NCBI GenBank assembly: GCA_945881865.1 | Contig: CAMCVK010000013.1 | Coordinates: forward strand, 18,838 to 82,837 | DNA: 64,000 nucleotides | Direction: 5' to 3' | Source: Fimbriimonas ginsengisoli Gsoil 348 | GTDB taxonomy: Bacteria; Armatimonadota; Fimbriimonadia; Fimbriimonadales; Fimbriimonadaceae | Part shown: positions 7,609 to 16,424 of the stretch, piece by piece | Layout: each line of letters begins with the position of its first letter | Position numbering within the stretch: position 1 is the stretch's first letter | Notes under the pieces: generated by a model | The model's input: the letters and a program-made list of their open reading frames with translations, nothing else | Told to the model about the DNA's origin: nothing | The model's database searches: none | Translations under genes and position numbers: made by a program

Positions 7609-8226
7609 ATGGCGAAGAAGGCCAGCCCTTGGCGGGGCATTATTAAGTGGGTGGTCGTGCCTGCCGCGCTTGCGGGCATCGGCTATGCATTTGTCGGGCC
7701 GCGTGTTGGCGGGCCGCTTGCCGAGAAGGCCGCCGAACAGTTGAAGTCGGCCCCGCTGCCGGCTGAAGTTGCTTCGCTGGTCCGCCGGAAGGCGGTTTCC
7801 GAGCCGACGGCTTCTACCGAGCCAACGAAGCTTGATCGTGAACCGGCACCCAAGACGACCGTTCCGGACGATCCGGCACCCGTGGCTCCGGCCGCCGAGC
7901 CGCAGATTGAAGTCAAGGTTCGCCGCGCCGACTCCGTGTTGCCCGTGACCTCGCCGCGGCGTAGCCTTCGTGCCGAATCCCCTTCTGGCACCTACCCGGA
8001 TCTGACTGATCCTTCAGCGACCGAACCACCAAAGCGTAAGAAGCGCCGTTCCCGAAAGCCAACGGCCGAGAAGCCGAAGCCGCCCGAAAGCGCGCCGGTG
8101 ACCGACCCAGCCAGCACGCCGTTTCCCGAGACCGTTCCGCCCATCGACCCGGCCAGCGGGCCCGGCAACGGATCTGGCACTGAAACCGGCGGCGATCCTG
8201 CCGGCGGCGGAACCACCGGCCTATAG
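7609..8226 (+). CDS. Membrane-anchored Pro-rich protein, unknown function
   Basis: A 205-residue protein. ATG 7609 is chosen over the track start because GGAGGG sits just upstream, one of the clear Shine-Dalgarno sites in the window. The basic start MAKKASPWRG leads into one transmembrane segment (about residues 11-27), followed by a long tail rich in Pro, Glu, Thr and Ser with basic runs (KRKKRRSRK) and a Gly-rich end. The tail looks disordered and may lie in the periplasm or cell wall. No domain is recognised. Divergent from the DUF5107 gene; probably not co-transcribed with the next gene, which has its own promoter-like hexamer. Confidence 0.7.
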   Translation: MAKKASPWRGIIKWVVVPAALAGIGYAFVGPRVGGPLAEKAAEQLKSAPLPAEVASLVRRKAVSEPTASTEPTKLDREPAPKTTVPDDPAPVAPAAEPQIEVKVRRADSVLPVTSPRRSLRAESPSGTYPDLTDPSATEPPKRKKRRSRKPTAEKPKPPESAPVTDPASTPFPETVPPIDPASGPGNGSGTETGGDPAGGGTTGL

Positions 8227-8260
8227 GGTCGCAGATTCCGCTGGGTAAACTGCTAGGTTC

Positions 8261-8518
8261 GTGAAGGATAAGAAGGCCCCCGTGCGACCCAACTGGGTTA
8301 AAAACACCTACTTTTGGCTTGGTGCAATTCTTTTTATCCTTGGAATCGTTGGGCTGCCCATGTTTGGCGGAGACGGCGCGATCCGCGACCCAGGACAGAA
8401 GAGAGAAGATAGCCTTTACCTCCTCTATTTCGTGGCCTCCGTCGTCATGTTCGTGAACGGCTGGCTTAGCCAGAAGCAGGCCGTTCAGCATTTTGAAGAA
8501 GAACAAGGTTCGAAATAA
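8261..8518 (+). CDS. Small two-helix membrane protein
   Basis: An 85-residue protein starting at GTG 8261, with TAAACT nine bases upstream (leaderless pattern). Two hydrophobic segments (about residues 15-33 and 53-68) are joined by a polar loop with GDGAIRDPGQKRED. The C-terminus is charged (FEEEQGSK). It is not recognised; the shape is that of small accessory membrane proteins. The next gene starts two bases after its stop, so the pair is an operon. Confidence 0.7.
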   Translation: MKDKKAPVRPNWVKNTYFWLGAILFILGIVGLPMFGGDGAIRDPGQKREDSLYLLYFVASVVMFVNGWLSQKQAVQHFEEEQGSK

Positions 8519-8520
8519 CA

Positions 8521-8733
8521 ATGGTTACTTGCGTTTGCGGAAAGAATATTGAGAAGATCCCGGATTGGTTGCAGGGCGTTCAGGCGGACTTCGTCTGCAA
8601 CAACTGCCCAAATCGCCAGACGAAAAACATCGCGGTGATGAGCGCCGAGATCGACCAGCGAATTGCCGGCGGTCTGAAGGCGGCGGTTCTGGAAACCACC
8701 GACGAAGAGCCGATCGACGAAGACGAAGAGTAA
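8521..8733 (+). CDS. Small zinc-ribbon-like protein
   Basis: A 70-residue acidic protein. A CVCGK pair near the start and CNNC about 22 residues later make a plausible Zn-binding CxC...CxxC site; the tail is acidic (DEEPIDEDEE). Such mini-ribbons often assist transcription, translation or protein handling, but no function can be assigned. It follows the two-helix membrane protein by two bases. Confidence 0.65.
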   Translation: MVTCVCGKNIEKIPDWLQGVQADFVCNNCPNRQTKNIAVMSAEIDQRIAGGLKAAVLETTDEEPIDEDEE

Positions 8734-8757
8734 GCGCGGGCCGAGTAATCTGCACGC

Positions 8758-9783
8758 ATGATTATCGTGATGCAGATGGGGGCCACGCCCGAACAGATCG
8801 AGGCGGTCGCTGCTTCAATTCGAAGCCGGGGCATTGACCCGCTGGTTCTCCCGGGCGAGGACCGAACCGCCATCGGCATCCCGGCGTCGCTTTCCAGTGA
8901 CGCTCGGACCGACATCGAAGCCCAGATCGCGGCGATGGACGGCGTCAGCAAGGTCACCCAGACCAGCCATCCGTACAAGCTGGCCTCGCGCGAATTCCAT
9001 CGCGAAGACACCCTCGTCACCGTCGGCGAAGTTGTTATCGGTGGCGGCGACTTCGTCGTGATGGGCGGTCCGTGCTCCATCGAATCCTACGAACAGTTCT
9101 CCTCGGCGGCGCTCATCGTAAAATCCGCCGGAGCGCAGATCCTGCGCGGCGGTGCGTTCAAGCCGCGAACCTCGCCGTACGCATTCCAGGGCCTCGCCCT
9201 CGAGGGCCTCAAGATCATGCAGCAGGTCGGCCAAGAGGTCGGGCTGCCGACGATCACGGAGGTCATGAGCGGCGATTTGGTCCCGCTCGTTGCCGAGTAC
9301 GTCGATATTTTGCAGATCGGCGCGCGATCGATGCAAAACTTCCCGCTGCTGATTGAGGCCGGAAAGAGCGGCAAGCCGGTGTTCCTGAAGCGCGGCCCGT
9401 CGGCCACGATTGACGAGTTCTTGCTCGCCGCCGAGTACGTGCTCAGCCAGGGCAACCCGAACGTCATCCTTTGCGAGCGCGGCATTGTCGCCCTCGATAA
9501 GGCCTACACGCGAAACGTGCTGGACCTCGCGGCGATTCCGGTTTTGAAGGAGCACACGCACCTTCCGGTCATCGCCGACCCGTCGCATGGCACCGGCGTC
9601 GCCCGCTACGTGCTGCCGATGGCCAAAGCCGCCCTCGTGGCCGGCGCGGACGGAATCATGGTTGAGATGCACCCGAACCCGCGGGAGGCACTCAGCGACG
9701 GCTCGCAAGCCCTGCGGCCCGAGCAGTTCCAGAAGTTGATGGACGAGATTCACCACCTGGCGACGTTCGTAAAAGGACGGTAG
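8758..9783 (+). CDS. aroF: 3-deoxy-7-phosphoheptulonate (DAHP) synthase
   Basis: First enzyme of the shikimate pathway; it condenses phosphoenolpyruvate and erythrose 4-phosphate. Its 341 residues match the type I-beta form with an N-terminal ferredoxin-like regulatory domain (about 1-72, beginning [17 protein letters not shown]), as in Thermotoga. Catalytic landmarks are GGPCSIES (PEP site), [17 protein letters not shown], an RSMQNF loop, KRG and DPSHGTG. The ferredoxin-like domain in known enzymes mediates feedback inhibition by aromatic amino acids. It stands 24 bp after the zinc-ribbon gene and 16 bp before uvrA. Erythrose 4-phosphate is a product of the pentose phosphate cycle encoded downstream. 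Confidence 0.95.
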   Translation: MIIVMQMGATPEQIEAVAASIRSRGIDPLVLPGEDRTAIGIPASLSSDARTDIEAQIAAMDGVSKVTQTSHPYKLASREFHREDTLVTVGEVVIGGGDFVVMGGPCSIESYEQFSSAALIVKSAGAQILRGGAFKPRTSPYAFQGLALEGLKIMQQVGQEVGLPTITEVMSGDLVPLVAEYVDILQIGARSMQNFPLLIEAGKSGKPVFLKRGPSATIDEFLLAAEYVLSQGNPNVILCERGIVALDKAYTRNVLDLAAIPVLKEHTHLPVIADPSHGTGVARYVLPMAKAALVAGADGIMVEMHPNPREALSDGSQALRPEQFQKLMDEIHHLATFVKGR

Positions 9784-9799
9784 AATCGCGTCTACGGTT

Positions 9800-11839
9800 A
9801 TGGCATCGAACGCGTACGCAAACGGCAAAATCGTGGTCGTCGGGGCCCGCGAAAACAACCTGAAGAACATCACGGTTGAGATTCCTCGCGACCGGCTGGT
9901 CGTGATTACCGGGCTTTCGGGTTCCGGAAAGTCGTCGCTAGCGTTCGAAACCATCTATGCCGAGGGCCAGCGTCGGTATGTCGAGTCGCTGAGCGCGTAC
10001 GCCCGCCAGTTCCTGGGCCAGATGGATAAGCCCGACGTGGACCACATCGAGGGCCTGTCGCCGGCGGTGTCGATCGACCAAAAGACGGCCTCCAAGAACC
10101 CGCGTTCGACCGTCGGAACCGTCACCGAAATTTACGACTACTTGCGAATTCTCTTTGCCCGAATCGGGACGCCGTACTGCATCAACGGCCACGGACCGAT
10201 TGAGCGGCAATCTACCGATCAGATTGTCGACGTCGCGCGCACGCTTCCCGAAGGCACGAAAATCCAGATTTTGTCGCCGATCATTCGCGGCCGAAAGGGC
10301 GAATACAAGAAGGAGCTGCAGGAAGTCGGCCGGGCCGGATACGTGCGGGTTCGGGTGGATGGTCGCATGTATGAGGTCACGGATGACATTCCGATGGACC
10401 GGTACAAGAACCACACGATCGAGGTCGTGGTGGACCGCCTTGTGATGAAGGACGGCATCGAGCGCCGGCTTACCGACTCGATTGAGGCGGCACTGAAGAT
10501 GGGCAAGGGGCTCGTCCAGCTCTCGCTGGAGTTTCGCGACCCCACCGAGGTGCCGGAATTGGTGCAGCAAATCGCCGCGCAACAGGCCTCGCGGGCGACG
10601 GAGCCGCTCCCCGAAGATTCCGTCGAGCTTCTGTTCTCGGAAAGCTACTCCTGCCCGGTATGCGGATTTACGCTGACCGAGCTTGAACCGCGCATGTTCT
10701 CATTTAACTCGCCGTTTGGCGCCTGTCCGGACTGCACGGGCCTGGGTACCAAGACCGAGTTCGACCTTGACCTCGTCGCTCCGGACCTTTCAAAGCCCCT
10801 GCGAAACGGCGCGATTTTGCCGTTTACTTACAAGTCGGGCGAGGTCAAAGACTGGTGGCCGGAGATGCTGGATGCGGTTGGTAAAGTTGTCGGTTTTGAC
10901 GCGGCCGCGCCGATCGGCTCGATCCCCGCCGAGAAAATGGACGCCGTCTGGAACGGCTTGCCTAACCCGATTGAGGTCGACATGAAATACGGAAAGGGCA
11001 CCCGCACTTTCACGACCGAGTGGCGCGGCGTCCTCGGCTCCCTGCGCAAGCGGTACGACGAAACCGAGAGCGAGTGGGTTCGGCAGGACCTGGAGCAGTA
11101 CATGGCGACCAAGCCATGCCCCAGCTGCACCGGAAAGCGACTGAAACCAGATTCCCTCAGCGTGAAAATTACGGATCACGACATCGCCCAGGTGACCGGG
11201 ATGGCGATTGATGACGCGCTGGCGTTCTTCCGCGGCCTTCCCGAGAAGCTGTCTCTTCGCCAGAAGACTATCGGTGAGCGCGCGGTGAAAGAGATCACGG
11301 AGCGCCTCATGTTTCTGGCCGACGTCGGGCTCGGCTATCTGACCATGGACCGAAACGCCCGGACTCTGGCCGGCGGCGAAGCCCAGCGCATTCGGTTGGC
11401 CAGCCAAATTGGCTCGGGACTCATGGGCGTGCTCTACGTTCTCGATGAGCCATCCATCGGGTTGCATCAGCGCGATAACCGAAAGCTGATCGAAACACTT
11501 ATCCGGCTGCGCGACCTAGGCAACACGGTTCTGGTAGTCGAGCACGACGAGGAAACGATGCTAGCCGCCGATCACCTTCTGGAGCTCGGGCCGGGCGCCG
11601 GGGAGCACGGCGGCGAAGTCACCGCTCAGGGAACGGTCGACGAATTCCTAAAAAGCGATGCGATCACCGCGAAATACCTGCGCGGAGAAAAGCGGATCGA
11701 AGTGCCGATTCACCGTCGCGAGCCGAAGTCGCCGCCGCCGATATTTGCCAGCCGTGTGAGCTCGGACGAAACCCAGCCCAAGATCTCGTCGCGGTCGGTT
11801 CGCGGCGGAAAACGGCGCGTCTCGCCGAAAACGATCTGA
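9800..11839 (+). pseudogene. uvrA: Truncated excinuclease ABC subunit A (first half only)
   Basis: UvrA scans DNA for bulky lesions and loads UvrB. The 679 codons begin normally: Walker [16 protein letters not shown], a UvrB-binding region, zinc-finger CPVC...CPDC, CPSCTGKRL, signature LAGGEAQRIRLAS and Walker B VLYVLDEPSIGLHQ. They match full-length UvrA to about residue 640 (EKRIEVPIHRRE, near base 11721). The last 39 codons are unlike UvrA and run antisense through the end of the acyltransferase gene. The usual protein has about 940 residues; the whole second nucleotide-binding domain is missing. Either a deletion joined two genes, the gene is split, or the assembly is wrong. The reading frame is otherwise intact, without frameshifts. 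Confidence 0.8.
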
Positions 11840-12402
11840 ATCGGATTTTTCGAAGCCACGAGGCCCTGTCCCGGCGGCGGCATGAACTCGTCGACGTTGG
11901 ACAACCAGGCGCAAATCACGGGCACCTCCGCCCGCCGCAGAATGAGCGAGATGCCCGGTTTGAGGTCTGGCGGAAGGATGATCGGCGTCGGGTACTCGTC
12001 CGGGCAGCCGCCCTCGGGAAAGATGCCCACCACTTCGCCGGCCTCCAGGAGCTTGAGGGAGTAGTCGATCGCGCTTCGATCCGGCGTGTTCGTCTCCACC
12101 GGGAAGGCGCGGAAGAACCGCAGTAGGTCGCCCACGCGCGGCATGTCAAAAATGTTGCGGTTCGACATGTAGTGAATGGGGCGGCGGGAGGCGTACTGCA
12201 GGACGACCGGGTCGAGGTACGACCGATGGTTCGCCAGAATGAGCACCGGACCCGTGCGCGGGATGTTCTCTGCCCCTGAGATGCGAAGCGGGTTCTTTGG
12301 CCCCTTCTTTTTGAGGCCGCCGAGGAGCACCGGCCGCAGCATCGGAATCACGCCGTTGGCGATCCAAAACGGGTACCGCAGCGGCCGTGCATCTTTTGAC
12401 AT
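11710..12402 (-). CDS. 1-acyl-glycerol-3-phosphate acyltransferase family protein
   Basis: A 230-residue PlsC-type acyltransferase, transferring an acyl chain to lysophosphatidate or a similar acceptor at the inner face of the membrane. The catalytic HX4D motif is NHRSYLDP (about residues 58-65), with YMSNRNIF and the glycerophosphate-binding FPEGG further on. The ATG at 12402 follows CATAAT by eight bases. The 3' end overlaps the tail of the truncated uvrA by 130 bp on the opposite strand. The C-terminus (SSELTRLANIGGGDFGSRR) looks like a normal end, so this gene seems whole and uvrA is the damaged partner. Confidence 0.85.
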   Translation of the reverse strand: MSKDARPLRYPFWIANGVIPMLRPVLLGGLKKKGPKNPLRISGAENIPRTGPVLILANHRSYLDPVVLQYASRRPIHYMSNRNIFDMPRVGDLLRFFRAFPVETNTPDRSAIDYSLKLLEAGEVVGIFPEGGCPDEYPTPIILPPDLKPGISLILRRAEVPVICAWLSNVDEFMPPPGQGLVASKNPIQIVFGETRRFPPRTDRDEILGWVSSELTRLANIGGGDFGSRR

Positions 12403-12410
12403 CCCGAAAA

Positions 12411-12416
12411 ATTATG
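12411..12416 (-). promoter_or_regulatory. Candidate leaderless -10 element of the acyltransferase gene
   Basis: CATAAT on the minus strand, eight bases before the ATG at 12402. Confidence 0.45.
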
Positions 12417-12486
12417 AAGGTAATCCCAAATTTGCGCGGCTCCCTGCCATTCCGCCGATCAGAGTGCTGAGATTCCGATTTCCGGG

Positions 12487-12521
12487 TTTTGGAGTGCGTG
12501 CGGCTCTGCCGCCGCTTTTTT
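12487..12521. repeat. Dispersed GC-rich repeat, copy A
   Basis: TTTTGGAGTGCG followed by CGGCTCTGCCGCCGC and a T run. It closely resembles the reverse complement of 22992-23025 and the direct strand of 22912-22945, so at least three related units of one family occur in the window. It holds a GCGGC/GCCGC hairpin. No coding potential. Confidence 0.6.
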
Positions 12522-12584
12522 CCGCGGTGTGACACCGGTAAAAACCAACCGGTGGCTACCGAATCGTCTCTCTGAGTGGGAAGG

Positions 12585-12940
12585 TTCTGGCACCCCGCTG
12601 GGGTGCGCATTTTGGCCGGCATCTGACCCCGGGTCGCCTTGCGACCCGGGGCTACGGTATACGATCCCTTCAGGATCGGGCTTTCAGGGAAATCTAGGGT
12701 TCGTCGGTTCACCCAGAGCGGTTCTCCGAAGGATGGCGATCACGGCGAGGGGGGGAGAAATGCCTCTCCACGATCCCGGAGGGATCGCCGACATTAGCCC
12801 CGGGTCGAAGACCCGGGGACCGCGAGCATCCAGTCCTATCGACCCTGGCAGGGTCGCAGAAACTCTCCTCGAGAGAAAGCGATGGCACGGAGCCATCGGC
12901 TACAGCCCTTCGGGCTCACCGGAACCCCACGCGAAGCGTG
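12585..12940. repeat. Array of short hairpins in a 625-bp non-coding region
   Basis: The region 12403-13027 has no convincing gene. Within it are at least nine perfect short palindromes with 3-5-nt loops, each of different sequence: GCACCCC/GGGGTGC (12590-12606), CCCCGGGTCGC/GCGACCCGGGG (12627-12651), CGATCC/GGATCG (12662-12678), CGATCCC/GGGATCG (12771-12787), CCCCGGGTC/GACCCGGGG (12798-12818), CGACCCT/AGGGTCG (12840-12856), CTCTC/GAGAG (12863-12875), CGATGGC/GCCATCG (12880-12898), AGCCC/GGGCT (12904-12916) and CACGC/GCGTG (12928-12940). Several are followed by GGCTAC or GCTAC. It lies just beyond the acyltransferase start and the truncated uvrA. Confidence 0.85.
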
Positions 12941-13015
12941 CTGCCCGGGCTACTCGGTTGGGCCTTCCGGTCTCTCGGCGCGAGCAGACCCACCGGCACG
13001 GTAATTCCGCGCGGG

Positions 13016-13021
13016 TAACCT
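13016..13021 (+). promoter_or_regulatory. Candidate leaderless -10 element of the pentose phosphate operon
   Basis: TAACCT, then six bases (GCGGCA), then the rpiB ATG at 13028. There is no Shine-Dalgarno sequence between them. Confidence 0.45.
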
Positions 13022-13027
13022 GCGGCA

Positions 13028-13489
13028 ATGCGCGTTGCGGTTGGGGGAGACCATGCTGGGTTCGAGCTGAAGCAGTTCCTGGAGCAAGAAATCGAGCGAC
13101 TAGGTCACGACGTCGTGAGCCTGGGCGCACACGAATACAACGCCCTTGACGACTACCCAGACTTCGCCCTTGAGGTCGCCCAGCACGTCGCAAGCCGAGA
13201 CGCCGACCGAGGCGTGGTCGTTTGCGGAAGCGGAATCGGGGCCTGTATCGCCGCAAACAAGGTCCATGGCGTGCGCGCCGGAGTAGGTGCCGACACCTAC
13301 AGCGCCCGCCAAGGCGTGGAGCACGACGACATGAACGTTCTCGCCCTCGGCAGCCGAATCACCGGCATCGAAGTCGTGAAAGACGTCCTGAAGGCTTTCC
13401 TTGCCGCCGAGTTTAGCGGCGAAGACCGCCATGTCCGCCGCCTTAACAAAGTGATCGAAATCGAACGTTTGCCGGGCAACGGAGCCTAG
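13028..13489 (+). CDS. rpiB: Ribose-5-phosphate isomerase B
   Basis: Interconverts ribulose 5-phosphate and ribose 5-phosphate. At 153 residues it has normal length. GGDHAGFELK opens the protein (His in the phosphate and substrate site), the catalytic Cys lies in VVCGSGIGACIAANK, and EHDDMNVLALGSR holds a further active-site His. It is the first gene of a five-gene operon for the pentose phosphate pathway (rpiB-pgi-gnd-zwf-pgl), 29 bp before pgi. The RpiB form may also isomerise allose phosphate in some bacteria. Confidence 0.93.
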   Translation: MRVAVGGDHAGFELKQFLEQEIERLGHDVVSLGAHEYNALDDYPDFALEVAQHVASRDADRGVVVCGSGIGACIAANKVHGVRAGVGADTYSARQGVEHDDMNVLALGSRITGIEVVKDVLKAFLAAEFSGEDRHVRRLNKVIEIERLPGNGA

Positions 13490-13518
13490 CTTTCTCGAAA
13501 GAAGAAGTAGGCCCCCGC

Positions 13519-15000
13519 ATGAACCCAAAGACCCTCCCCAACAATTTTGCCGCCCGCTTCTGGGCGAAAGACCCCACGCTCTGGCCGGCCGGTGACGCCG
13601 ATGCGGTCGCCGGAATGCTCGGCTGGATCGACGTCCTGCCAAAGATGATCGAGCGGATTGACGAGATCGAAGAGTTTGTGGCTTCGGTGCGAGAAGACGG
13701 CTTCACCCAGGTTGTGCTGTGCGGAATGGGAGGCTCCTCGCTTGCGCCCCTCGTGCTGGCCAACGCGTTCAAGGGCGGCCTGCCGCTGCACGTTCTCGAC
13801 TCGACGCATCCCGAGGACGTCTTAGCGGTGAACGTCACGCCGACGACGCTGTTCATCGTCGCCTCCAAATCTGGAAGCACCGCCGAGCCGACCGCCTTTG
13901 CCAACTACTTTTTCGCCAAAGCCGCCAACCCGAACCAGTTCGTGGCGATCACCGACCCGGGCAGCCCATTCCAGTCCTCCGCGGAGGGCCTTGGTTACCG
14001 AAAAGTCTTTTTGAACTACGCGGACATCGGTGGCCGTTTCTCTGCGCTGTCGCTGTTCGGCATCGTGCCGGCCGCGCTGCTGGGGGTTGACGTTCGGCGA
14101 TTCCTTACCGCCGCCCTGGACTATTTGGAAGCGAATCAGGACTTTTCCGAGCCGTTCCAGCTTGGCGAAGAGCTTGGAAATCTGGCGCTGAACGGCGTCA
14201 ATAAGCTCACGATTTTGACCACCTCCGAGTGGGCCACCTTCGGCCTGTGGCTGGAGCAACTGGTCGCCGAATCAACCGGAAAGCTAGGCAAGGGAATCCT
14301 TCCGATTGCGGGCGAGCCGGTGGGAGCGCCGGAAGCCTACGGACAGGATCGCTTCTTTGCCCTGATCGGCGACGGCGTGGAGGCTCCGGTCGCGGGGGCG
14401 CCTTCCACCGGGTCCGATCTGAAGGACCCGTACCAGCTTGGTGCCGAGTTCCTGCGTTGGGAGATTGCGACCGCCACGGCGGGCGCGGTGCTCGAAATCA
14501 ACCCGTTCGACCAGCCGAACGTGCAGGAATCCAAGGACGTTACGAAGAAGATTCTCGCTGAGATCGAAGCGACCGGCGATCTGCCGGCGATCCCTGCAGA
14601 GCACCGAAGCCTTGCCGAGTTCCTGGCCGACGTCGCGCCGGGCGACTACGTCGCGATTCAGGCTTACCTTCACGAAACGCCGGAACTTCACGCCCACCTC
14701 ACCGCGCTGCAGGCCGCGATCCGCGACGCCAAACACGTTCCGGTAACGCTGGGCTACGGACCGCGATTCCTTCACAGCACGGGTCAGTTCCACAAAGGTG
14801 GACCGAATGTCGGCCACTTCGTCCAGTTCTTCGATGACCCGGCGGCAGACGACGCGATTCCGGGTCAAAAGGCGACCTGGCGGCAGTTCGTGCGCGCGCA
14901 GGCGCTTGGCGATGCCGAAGCTCTGCGGGCCAAAGACCGCCGAGTATTCGCGCTTGACCTCGGCAGCGACCCGACGGGCAACCTCCCGATTTTTCCGTAA
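13519..15000 (+). CDS. pgi: Glucose-6-phosphate isomerase, Tal-Pgi type
   Basis: Converts glucose 6-phosphate and fructose 6-phosphate. The 493 residues resemble the Pgi half of the bifunctional transaldolase-Pgi proteins rather than E. coli Pgi: LCGMGGSSLAP near residue 75, the phosphate-binding SIS loop KSGSTAEPTAFANYF, and a late FLHSTGQFHKGG segment. No transaldolase domain is attached. It sits between rpiB and gnd, 14 bp before the latter, and links the operon to glycolysis. The N-terminal 60 residues are less typical. Confidence 0.9.
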   Translation: MNPKTLPNNFAARFWAKDPTLWPAGDADAVAGMLGWIDVLPKMIERIDEIEEFVASVREDGFTQVVLCGMGGSSLAPLVLANAFKGGLPLHVLDSTHPEDVLAVNVTPTTLFIVASKSGSTAEPTAFANYFFAKAANPNQFVAITDPGSPFQSSAEGLGYRKVFLNYADIGGRFSALSLFGIVPAALLGVDVRRFLTAALDYLEANQDFSEPFQLGEELGNLALNGVNKLTILTTSEWATFGLWLEQLVAESTGKLGKGILPIAGEPVGAPEAYGQDRFFALIGDGVEAPVAGAPSTGSDLKDPYQLGAEFLRWEIATATAGAVLEINPFDQPNVQESKDVTKKILAEIEATGDLPAIPAEHRSLAEFLADVAPGDYVAIQAYLHETPELHAHLTALQAAIRDAKHVPVTLGYGPRFLHSTGQFHKGGPNVGHFVQFFDDPAADDAIPGQKATWRQFVRAQALGDAEALRAKDRRVFALDLGSDPTGNLPIFP

Positions 15001-15014
15001 ACTCGAACGCAAAC

Positions 15015-16421
15015 ATGGAAGCAAATCACGATTTCGGACTCATTGGCCTCGGCACCATGGGCAAAGCCCTGCTGCTGAACATGCTGGATAACGGCAACCA
15101 GGTCGTCGGCTACAACCGAACGCCCAGCAAGGCCCAGGCCATCGAAGCCGAGACCGAGGGTCGGCTGAAGGTCTACAGCGACATGGAGGCCTTCGTCAAG
15201 AGCATTCGCCGCCCGCGCGCGATCATGCTTTTGGTGACCGCCGGTGCCGCGACCGACGAAGTAATCGAAGGCATGTTGCCGTTCTTAGAGCCGGATGATT
15301 TCATCATCGACGGCGGAAACGCCCATTATCGAGATACTGATCGCCGCCTAAAGGACCTCACGGCGAAGGGCTTCGGCTTCATGGGGATGGGAGTCAGCGG
15401 CGGGGAAGAGGGCGCGCGGCGCGGCCCCAGCATGATGCCCGGCGGAACCCCGGCGCAGTACGACCGCGTTGGCAAGGTGCTAGAGAGCGTTGCGGCTCGA
15501 TTTGACGGTGCTCCGTGCGTTGCGTTGATGGGCCACGGAAGCGCGGGCCACTACGTGAAGATGGTCCACAACGGCATCGAGTACGCGATCATGCAGGCGA
15601 TTGCCGAGGTCTACGACGTACTGCATCGCGGCGCGGACCACGGCGTTCCGGAGATTGCCGACCTGTTCGGCAAGTGGAACGAGGGCGAACTAGCCAGCTT
15701 CCTCACGGAGATCACGCACGTTGTTTTGCAAAAGCGCGATGACCTGGCCGACGGCTGGCTGGTCGACGCCATCTCGGACAAAGCAAAAGCGAAGGGCACC
15801 GGAAAGTGGACCAGTCAGGACGCTTTCGATCTCGGCATTCCGGTTCCGGCCATCGACGCGGCGGTTTCGGCCCGGCAGCTTTCCGGCTACAAGGCGCTTC
15901 GCGGCGAGGTTTCGGCGGTGCAGGGCGGCGTAACCGGAGTCGTCTCGTTGAACCCGGATGTCGTTCGAGACGCCCTTTTGGCCACGATGTTGCTGGCCTA
16001 TGCCCAGGGGCTCACGCTCATCCGTACGGCTTCGCTGGACTACGGCTACGAAACGAACCTGGAGACGGTCGCCAAGGTCTGGCGCGCTGGATGCATCATC
16101 CGTAGCGTCCAGCTCGAGCCGATTCGCGCGGCGTTCGCGGCCAATCCGGACCTCGAGAGTCTGCTACTCGACGCGGCGTTCGGCGAGAAGGTGCGGGGTC
16201 TCATCCCATCCCTCCGAAGCACGGTCGAAGCGGCGGTTGCGGCGGGAATCCCAGCGCCGGTGCTTTCGGCGAGCCTGGCCTACTACGACGGATTCCGATC
16301 CGTGCGGCTTCCGGCAAATGTGATCCAAGCGCAGCGCGACTTCTTCGGCGCACACACCTACGAGCGGCTGGACCGCGAAGGTTCGTTCCACGCGCACTGG
16401 TCCGACTCCAGCGGGCAATAA
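15015..16421 (+). CDS. gnd: 6-phosphogluconate dehydrogenase, decarboxylating
   Basis: Oxidises 6-phosphogluconate to ribulose 5-phosphate and CO2, making NADPH. The 468-residue length is typical of the homodimeric long form. The Rossmann loop is GLIGLGTMGKALLLNM, followed by NRTPSK at the phosphate-binding turn. Substrate motifs MGMGVSGGEEGARRGPSMMP and GHYVKMVHNGIEY contain the catalytic Lys and Asn. The Arg-rich C-terminal motif RLPANVIQAQRDFFGAHTY is present. Third gene of the operon; zwf follows after three bases. Confidence 0.96.
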   Translation: MEANHDFGLIGLGTMGKALLLNMLDNGNQVVGYNRTPSKAQAIEAETEGRLKVYSDMEAFVKSIRRPRAIMLLVTAGAATDEVIEGMLPFLEPDDFIIDGGNAHYRDTDRRLKDLTAKGFGFMGMGVSGGEEGARRGPSMMPGGTPAQYDRVGKVLESVAARFDGAPCVALMGHGSAGHYVKMVHNGIEYAIMQAIAEVYDVLHRGADHGVPEIADLFGKWNEGELASFLTEITHVVLQKRDDLADGWLVDAISDKAKAKGTGKWTSQDAFDLGIPVPAIDAAVSARQLSGYKALRGEVSAVQGGVTGVVSLNPDVVRDALLATMLLAYAQGLTLIRTASLDYGYETNLETVAKVWRAGCIIRSVQLEPIRAAFAANPDLESLLLDAAFGEKVRGLIPSLRSTVEAAVAAGIPAPVLSASLAYYDGFRSVRLPANVIQAQRDFFGAHTYERLDREGSFHAHWSDSSGQ

Positions 16422-16424
16422 ACC

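Noticed and set aside
8815-9954. 379-aa minus-strand ORF opposite aroF
   Set aside because: aroF is certain; the antisense frame has no domain and low-quality composition.
11720-12402. Continuation of uvrA in another frame after a frameshift
   Set aside because: The plus-strand frames downstream of 11720 show no UvrA second-domain motifs, and the opposite strand carries an intact acyltransferase, so a simple frameshift does not explain the truncation.
12585-12940. CRISPR array
   Set aside because: The palindromes differ from each other and there are no equal-length spacers or cas genes.
12529-13149. 206-aa plus-strand ORF over the hairpin array
   Set aside because: It is built from palindromes, changes nature at each hairpin, and overlaps rpiB; no protein family is visible.
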